DNA of 64,000 nt from GCA-2732755 sp965228265 (lineage in GTDB: Bacteria > Planctomycetota > Phycisphaerae > Phycisphaerales > UBA1924), in contig OZ245804.1 of NCBI GenBank assembly GCA_965228265.1, positions 248,001 through 312,000 on the forward strand, written 5' to 3'. Below are positions 59,673-64,000 of this stretch, piece after piece (positions within the stretch are counted from its first letter, which is position 1; each line of letters begins with the position of its first letter). A model generated the notes under the pieces. It searched no databases. It saw only the letters and a list, made by a program, of their open reading frames with translations, and was not told the DNA's origin. A program made the translations under genes and the position numbers.

Positions 59673-61148
59673 TTACGGCGCGCGGAGGTCGAGGACGATC
59701 GGGCGGTGGTCGCTTGCCATCGCGTCGATTTCTTCGATGTTGAGCGCCTTGAGCGACTCGGCCGAGAGTCGGGCGGGGTCGAACACGAACGAGCGTGAGA
59801 CGACGGCCGAGGCGTCGGAGTAGACCGCGTAATCGAGCCTGCCGGGCAGGAACCGGCTCGTGGGCTCGGTCCAGGTGTACATCGCGTTGTCACCCATGAC
59901 GAAAGGCTCGGCGACGGTGGCGTTCGAGCCGTCGACGTCGAAGCCGCGGGCGAGGGCGTAGAGCGGCTCCTTCGAGCCGACGAGGTTGAAATCGCCCATG
60001 ACGACGCGCACGTGCGGGCCGATGTCCTGGGTCTGTTCCTTGATCATGTTCGCGATGGCGTTGGCTTCGATCACACGCTGCTCGTCCTCGGGCGAGCCCG
60101 AGCTGCCGCAGCACTTGAGGTGGATCGATGCGATCGCGATGGGCCCGATGGGCGATTCAACGAGCGCCGGGGTGACGCGGACGGTGCGCTCGCGGCCCCG
60201 GGCCTCGATGTTGAGTGCGGGCGGGCCCATGGGCGCGATGTCGAGCCGGCTGATCACCGCGACGCCGCGGCCTTCGCTCGTGACCGCGCGCCAGCGACCG
60301 TTGATCGCCATGTGCTCGTTGAACCAGGCGGCCATTTCCTCGGCTGGCGTGTCGTACCACTCCTGCACGACCACGATGTCCGGGTCGAGCGCACGGAGCA
60401 GGCGGGCGAAGGGCTCTGGCTTCTGCAGCGGCGAGCCGTTGAGCACGTTGTGCGAGACGATGCGGACCGTGCCGAGAGGCTTGTTCGGGATGCTCGCGCG
60501 GACGCGCTTGGGGTTGGGCGAGGCGGGCGGGAGGATCGTCTCGAAGAGCGGGGCCTCGGCGACGCGTTTGCCGCTGGGCGTGAACATCGAGAGTCGGCCC
60601 GCCAGCCGACCCGAGCTGAAGAGCCCCTCGACGGGGAGCAGGTTCTTGGTGGTGGTGCGTCTGGCGATGCGCAGCTCGAACCACTCGGAGGCGTGCGAGG
60701 GGGAAACGCTGATGTCGAGGAGCGCGGGTGCGAGCGTGATGCGTTCGCCGTCGGGCGAGATCGCGGAGACGACGGTGCCGTTGCCCGGCGTGCCGTCGTC
60801 GCGGGGCGGGCTGAAGGTGATCTCGAGATCGACCCCGAGCTCGCCCGCGGGGAGGCCCGTGGACATGTTGCCGTCGATGTCGAGGGCCACGACGACCGAC
60901 TCCTTGTTGGACTGGAGGGAGATCGCCTCGCCCGGGCTGAACCGGAGGTAGAGGAAGTACTCGTCGGCGGCGACGACCTTATCGGCGGGCCAATCGTCGA
61001 TCGAGGAATCCAAGACCATGGTCATGGGTTGGGTGTACGGAGCAAGAGCGTTTCGCTTCTTGGCCGAGTCCTGCCGGGCGCTTGTGCAGCCGGGTGTCAG
61101 GATGACGCTTACGAGCCCGATGACGCACCAGAGAGTCCGAAGTCGCAT
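59673..61148 (-). CDS. Endonuclease/exonuclease/phosphatase-family lipoprotein
   Basis: A 491-residue lipoprotein (lipobox LTPGC, ~residues 17-21). Residues ~40-240 are a beta-rich module (ESVVVALDIDGNMSTGLPAG); residues ~250-490 are the EEP catalytic domain: TVRIVSHNVLNGSPLQK, DIVVVQEWYDTPAEEMAAW, SIHLKCCGSSGSPEDE, VRVVMGDFNLVGSKEPL and the final DAMASDHRPIVLDL with the catalytic Asp-His. A second EEP protein of different build is at 36079. Likely acts on phosphodiesters in the periplasm/paryphoplasm. ATG 61148 begins the signal peptide. Confidence 0.85.
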   Translation of the reverse strand: MRLRTLWCVIGLVSVILTPGCTSARQDSAKKRNALAPYTQPMTMVLDSSIDDWPADKVVAADEYFLYLRFSPGEAISLQSNKESVVVALDIDGNMSTGLPAGELGVDLEITFSPPRDDGTPGNGTVVSAISPDGERITLAPALLDISVSPSHASEWFELRIARRTTTKNLLPVEGLFSSGRLAGRLSMFTPSGKRVAEAPLFETILPPASPNPKRVRASIPNKPLGTVRIVSHNVLNGSPLQKPEPFARLLRALDPDIVVVQEWYDTPAEEMAAWFNEHMAINGRWRAVTSEGRGVAVISRLDIAPMGPPALNIEARGRERTVRVTPALVESPIGPIAIASIHLKCCGSSGSPEDEQRVIEANAIANMIKEQTQDIGPHVRVVMGDFNLVGSKEPLYALARGFDVDGSNATVAEPFVMGDNAMYTWTEPTSRFLPGRLDYAVYSDASAVVSRSFVFDPARLSAESLKALNIEEIDAMASDHRPIVLDLRAP

Positions 61149-61197
61149 GGGTGTACTATCCCCCGGAAAAAGGCCTGACGTATTCATAGGACGGATC

Positions 61198-62523
61198 GTG
61201 GACCAGACACAGGGACAGCCCGGCTCGGCTTCCGCCCAACAGGGGCATCGGCTATCGAGGCATGGTGACTGGCAAACCCGCTTGCGCGAGGTCACCCAGC
61301 TCATGCGGGAGCTCTCGCAGCAGACCGATCCGCAGGAGATGGTCAAGCTCTACCGGGACCGCATGGGCACCTATCTGCCCGTCGAGGCCTATGTCGCCCT
61401 CAGCAGGCGGGGGCTGGACAAGCCGGGCTACAAGGTCACCCGCTCCTCGAAGTGGGACGCCGACTTCGATCCGTGGCAGAACCAGGACAAGCTGCCCGTG
61501 CACGAATCGGGCCTGCTCATGGACCTGATGATGAAGGGCGAGGCCGCCTACCTGACGGACGTCGAGATCCAAGAGGACGACCCCGCTTACGAGTACCTGA
61601 GCGGGATGAGCATCCTGATCGCGGTCCCCAGCTACGACGACGGTCAGGCGCTCAATATGTTCGTCATGGGCCTGAACGACCCGGATCTGTTCAACCCCGA
61701 CGAGCTGCCCGACGCGGTCTGGCGGACCAACCTCTTCGGACGGGCGACAAACATGCTCGTGCTCAAGCGCGAACGCGACCGGGCGTACGAGCAGGTCGAC
61801 GCCGAGCTCAAGGTCGTCGCCGATATCCAGAGATCGCTTCTGCCCAAGGACCTGCCCGAGATCCCCGGGCTCGGTCTTGCGGCCCACTACCAGACCTCGA
61901 CGCGCGCGGGCGGGGATTACTACGACATCTTCCCGCTCGAAGATGGCAAGTGGGGATTCCTCATCGCCGATGTCTGCGGCCACGGCGCGCCCGCGGCTGT
62001 GCTCATGGCGATCATGCACGCGCTGGCGCATACCTACCCGGGGACCATCACCCAGCCGGGCGAGTTGCTCGCGTATGTCAACGACAAGCTCGCCGCGCAC
62101 TACATCGCCGACGGCAACTTCATCACCGCCTTCTACGCGATCTACGACCCGAGCGAGCTCACACTCACCTACGCCAGCGCCGGGCACAACCCGCCCAGGC
62201 TCAAACGCTGCTCCGACGGCTCGATGCTCGTGCTCGACGGGGCGCAGTCGATTCCGCTTGGCATCATGCCCGAGATGACGTATACACAGGCCACCATGCA
62301 GCTCGTCCGGGGCGATCAGGTCGTCCTCTATACCGACGGCGTCACCGAAGCCTTCAACGACGAGGACGATATCTTCGGCACCGAAAGACTCGACGAGGTG
62401 CTGACCAACTGCGGCATCGATGCGCACGCGCTCATCGAGAGCGTTCTGGAATCGGTCGAGACTTTCACCCAAGGCCGACCCGCCGACGACGACCGGACGC
62501 TGCTCGTGCTCAAGGTGAAGTAA
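61198..62523 (+). CDS. SpoIIE/PP2C-type phosphatase with GAF-like domain
   Basis: A 441-residue soluble protein. Residues ~30-190 look like a GAF sensor (LREVTQLMRELSQQTDPQEM, LLMDLMMKGEAAYLTDVEIQ); residues ~215-440 form a PP2C/SpoIIE phosphatase: IQRSLLPKDLPEIPGLGLAA, AGGDYYDIFPLEDGKWGFLI and ADVCGHGAPAAVLMAIMHAL (metal Asp), GHNPPRLKR and QVVLYTDGVTEAFNDEDDIF. Likely dephosphorylates an anti-sigma-factor antagonist. GTG 61198 is chosen because AGGACGG lies just upstream and the domain begins soon after; upstream ATG 61018 overlaps the divergent gene. Confidence 0.87.
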   Translation: MDQTQGQPGSASAQQGHRLSRHGDWQTRLREVTQLMRELSQQTDPQEMVKLYRDRMGTYLPVEAYVALSRRGLDKPGYKVTRSSKWDADFDPWQNQDKLPVHESGLLMDLMMKGEAAYLTDVEIQEDDPAYEYLSGMSILIAVPSYDDGQALNMFVMGLNDPDLFNPDELPDAVWRTNLFGRATNMLVLKRERDRAYEQVDAELKVVADIQRSLLPKDLPEIPGLGLAAHYQTSTRAGGDYYDIFPLEDGKWGFLIADVCGHGAPAAVLMAIMHALAHTYPGTITQPGELLAYVNDKLAAHYIADGNFITAFYAIYDPSELTLTYASAGHNPPRLKRCSDGSMLVLDGAQSIPLGIMPEMTYTQATMQLVRGDQVVLYTDGVTEAFNDEDDIFGTERLDEVLTNCGIDAHALIESVLESVETFTQGRPADDDRTLLVLKVK

Positions 62524-62538
62524 GAACGACCACTTCCC

Positions 62539-62691
62539 CTCGGTGGGGGCGGCGTCCCGCCGCCCATTTCTTGCTCACCTTCATAAAACACATAATGCCT
62601 CCCACAAAAGGAAAGCATGCAATCTCGATTTTAATGTGAATGAAGTTATTGTAGTGGAAAAGTTGGGCGGCGAGACGCCGCCCCCACCGAG
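62539..62691. mobile_element. MITE-like element with 28-bp terminal inverted repeats
   Basis: Left arm 62539-62566 and right arm 62664-62691 are inverted copies of 28 bp with one mismatch; both start CTCGGTGGGGGCGGCG. Between them is an AT-rich 97-bp core without a coding frame. The whole element is about 153 bp, the size of a non-autonomous miniature transposon. Target duplication is not clear. It sits between the SpoIIE gene and nuoB. Confidence 0.65.
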
Positions 62692-62714
62692 ATGCATAGA
62701 TCAAAGAAGTGTAA

Positions 62715-63278
62715 TCAGTTGCCGAGGCCGACGGGCTGGGGAGCGACGCTGTGGGTCGGGGCGATGGAGATGCCCAGCGACGCGCGCTTGCCGCCCGGGC
62801 CGGCGGGCGGGATGCGGTCTTCGTCGATGATGCGCTGGATCGCCATCACGCCCTCGATGAGCTGTTCGGGGCGGGGCGGGCAGCCGGGGACGTAGACATC
62901 AACGGGGATGAACTGATCGACGCCCTGGACGACGGCGTAGTTGTCGAACACGCCGCCGGTCGAGGCGCACGCACCCATGGAAATGACCCAGCGGGGCTCG
63001 GTCATCTGCTGGTAGATGCGCTGGAGGACGGGCATCATCTTGACGCTGACGCGGCCGGCGACGATGAGCAGATCGCTCTGACGCGGGCTGAACCGCATGA
63101 CCTCGGCACCGAAGCGGGCCAGGTCGTACCGGCTCGAGGCGGTCGCCATCAGCTCGATGCCGCAGCAGGCCGTCGCGAACGGGATGGGCCAGATCGAGCT
63201 GCGCCTCGCCCAGTTGATGACCCGCTGGAGCTGGGTCGTCAGGACGAAATCGGTCGGCATTGCGGTTTCGAGACCCAT
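62715..63278 (-). CDS. nuoB: NADH-quinone oxidoreductase subunit B
   Basis: A 187-residue complex I subunit that holds iron-sulphur cluster N2. The cluster Cys are in PFATACCGIELMA (two), MGACASTGGVFDN and YVPGCPPRPEQLI, and SSRYDLARFG and FSPRQSDLLIVAG are the usual quinone-site segments. ATG 63278 with GGAGGAAGCACG upstream. No nuoA or nuoC flanks it; the neighbours are a MITE-like element and a small lipoprotein gene, so the nuo genes are dispersed. Confidence 0.95.
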   Translation of the reverse strand: MGLETAMPTDFVLTTQLQRVINWARRSSIWPIPFATACCGIELMATASSRYDLARFGAEVMRFSPRQSDLLIVAGRVSVKMMPVLQRIYQQMTEPRWVISMGACASTGGVFDNYAVVQGVDQFIPVDVYVPGCPPRPEQLIEGVMAIQRIIDEDRIPPAGPGGKRASLGISIAPTHSVAPQPVGLGN

Positions 63279-63335
63279 CGTGCTTCCTCCGTTGAGCATT
63301 GTAGTTCGCCCGAAGCGGGCGGTCAGACGTTCTGA

Positions 63336-63542
63336 TCAGCGGCGTTTGTCGCGCGTGAGCACGTCCTGCACCGGGTTCTCGGAGCCGAACTCGTGGTTCT
63401 TGCGGAGCTCCGTGGAATCGGCCCCGATCCCCTTGGCGTCGACGACCTTGGAGTAGCAACCGCAGGCGACGACCGCAGCGAGCAACCCGAAACACAGGCG
63501 AGCCCCTCGTCCGATGGCTCGACGATGCGAAGCCGAATTCAT
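63336..63542 (-). CDS. Small lipoprotein
   Basis: A 68-residue lipoprotein: hydrophobic segment ARLCFGLLAAVVACGC with the lipobox ACGC (Cys about residue 29), then a short polar tail (DSTELRKNHEFGSENPVQDV). Its ATG overlaps the stop of the upstream YihY-like gene by 4 bp. No known family recognised. Confidence 0.65.
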   Translation of the reverse strand: MNSASHRRAIGRGARLCFGLLAAVVACGCYSKVVDAKGIGADSTELRKNHEFGSENPVQDVLTRDKRR

Positions 63543-64000
63543 GCCGAATCCTCCTGAGACCGGTCCAGAAGATGCGCCACGCTCTGACCGCGAATGACGT
63601 CGAGCTGAGCGTTGCGGACCCGCTCGATCGCCCCGGTCCAGGGGCCTGTGGAGATCTGGCCCGAGTCGGTGATCTCGCCCATGGCCGCCAGCAGTCCCTC
63701 CAGCGGGATCTCCTCGGCAGGCTTGGCAAGGGCGTAGTTGTCGAATGGCCCGTCGACCGGGTTGATGATCCCGGCCCGCGTGAGCTTGCCCAGCATCGTG
63801 CCCACGACCTCGGCGGGCAGGTGGAGCTCGTCGGCGATCAGGTCCTGACCCGTCGACTTGCCCCGCCTGAAACGCTCGGCGATGACCGCCAGCACGCCGA
63901 GCACCGAGGCCGGGTCTGTCAGTCGTTCCTCGGCGTCTTCCTCGTCGATGTGCTTGGCTGCGTCGTAGTGCTGGAGCCCGTAGGCGATCTGGAGCCCGAA
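63539..64000 (-). CDS. YihY/BrkB-like protein, C-terminal winged helix, 5' end outside window
   Basis: Only the last ~153 residues are visible; the frame is open to the window edge. It has a winged-helix look: LGVLAVIAERFRRGKSTGQD, ADELHLPAEVVGTMLGKLTR, AGIINPVDGPFDNYALAKPA, like the C-terminal extension of some YihY/RNase-BN-type membrane proteins. No membrane helix is in the visible part, so the assignment is tentative. An alternative is a stand-alone transcriptional regulator. Confidence 0.5.
   Translation of the reverse strand, partial: FGLQIAYGLQHYDAAKHIDEEDAEERLTDPASVLGVLAVIAERFRRGKSTGQDLIADELHLPAEVVGTMLGKLTRAGIINPVDGPFDNYALAKPAEEIPLEGLLAAMGEITDSGQISTGPWTGAIERVRNAQLDVIRGQSVAHLLDRSQEDSA

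Overview
The window looks like a planctomycete chromosome, most likely class Phycisphaerae. The evidence is a GC-rich background, several secreted proteins ending in the ADFSAWV...YNAGC calcium-binding (dockerin-like) module, others ending in a PEP-CTERM-type tail (short hydrophobic stretch plus RRRR), a DUF1559-type pseudopilin, zinc-ribbon membrane proteins and a lineage-typical rpmF-plsX-fabH-fabD-fabG cluster. The assignment rests on recognising protein families, not on a database search. Frameshifts of one base in lepA, ltaE and rpmH suggest that the assembly carries single-base deletions.

Layout. 1-1.7 kb: end of a TPR protein. 1.7-4.1 kb: decayed mobile/defence debris (NERD nuclease fragment, frameshifted PLD-helicase cut by an IS3-family remnant). 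4.3-7.1 kb: AT-richer two-gene defence cassette, a Cap4/DUF4297 nuclease plus SMC-like ATPase (Lamassu-like), next to the 3' end of tRNA-Lys. 7.6-13.4 kb: L32 and fatty-acid synthesis operon ended by a terminator. 13.4-23.4 kb: mixed housekeeping and secreted proteins, including a stand-alone atpD and a sucC without sucD. 23.3-25.8 kb: AT-richer island beginning at a tRNA-like fragment and carrying a graspetide-type RiPP operon (repeat-core precursor, ATP-grasp ligase, collagen-like membrane protein). 26-31 kb: three related secreted proteins with interchangeable C-terminal signals, a VOC protein and a five-heme cytochrome. 31-43 kb: asparaginase, glycosyltransferase, flavodoxin, threonine aldolase, MFS and lepA. 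42.8-45.5 kb: HARE-HTH/GIY-YIG nuclease, then a guanidine-III riboswitch controlling an SMR exporter. 46.2-47.1 kb: XRE-cupin regulator divergent from a 36-residue membrane peptide, with paired operators between them. 47-64 kb: methyltransferase, ferritin-like lipoprotein, VanZ/glycosyltransferase/epimerase cluster, HD-GYP, L34, RNase III, an EEP lipoprotein, a SpoIIE phosphatase, a MITE-like element, nuoB and a YihY-type protein cut by the window end.

How genes work together. The fab cluster couples phospholipid and fatty-acid initiation (PlsX, FabH, FabD, FabG). In the Lamassu-like pair the SMC protein would sense invading DNA and the nuclease would be the effector. In the RiPP operon the ATP-grasp enzyme is expected to close Thr-Glu/Asp ester rings in four repeated cores. 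The riboswitch senses guanidine and releases translation of the guanidine exporter.

Most interesting: the graspetide operon with its unusual TxTxT...REExDQD cores and collagen-tailed membrane partner; the XRE-controlled 36-residue membrane peptide; the guanidine-III riboswitch with a readable ribosome-site switch; and the swapped C-terminal sorting modules.
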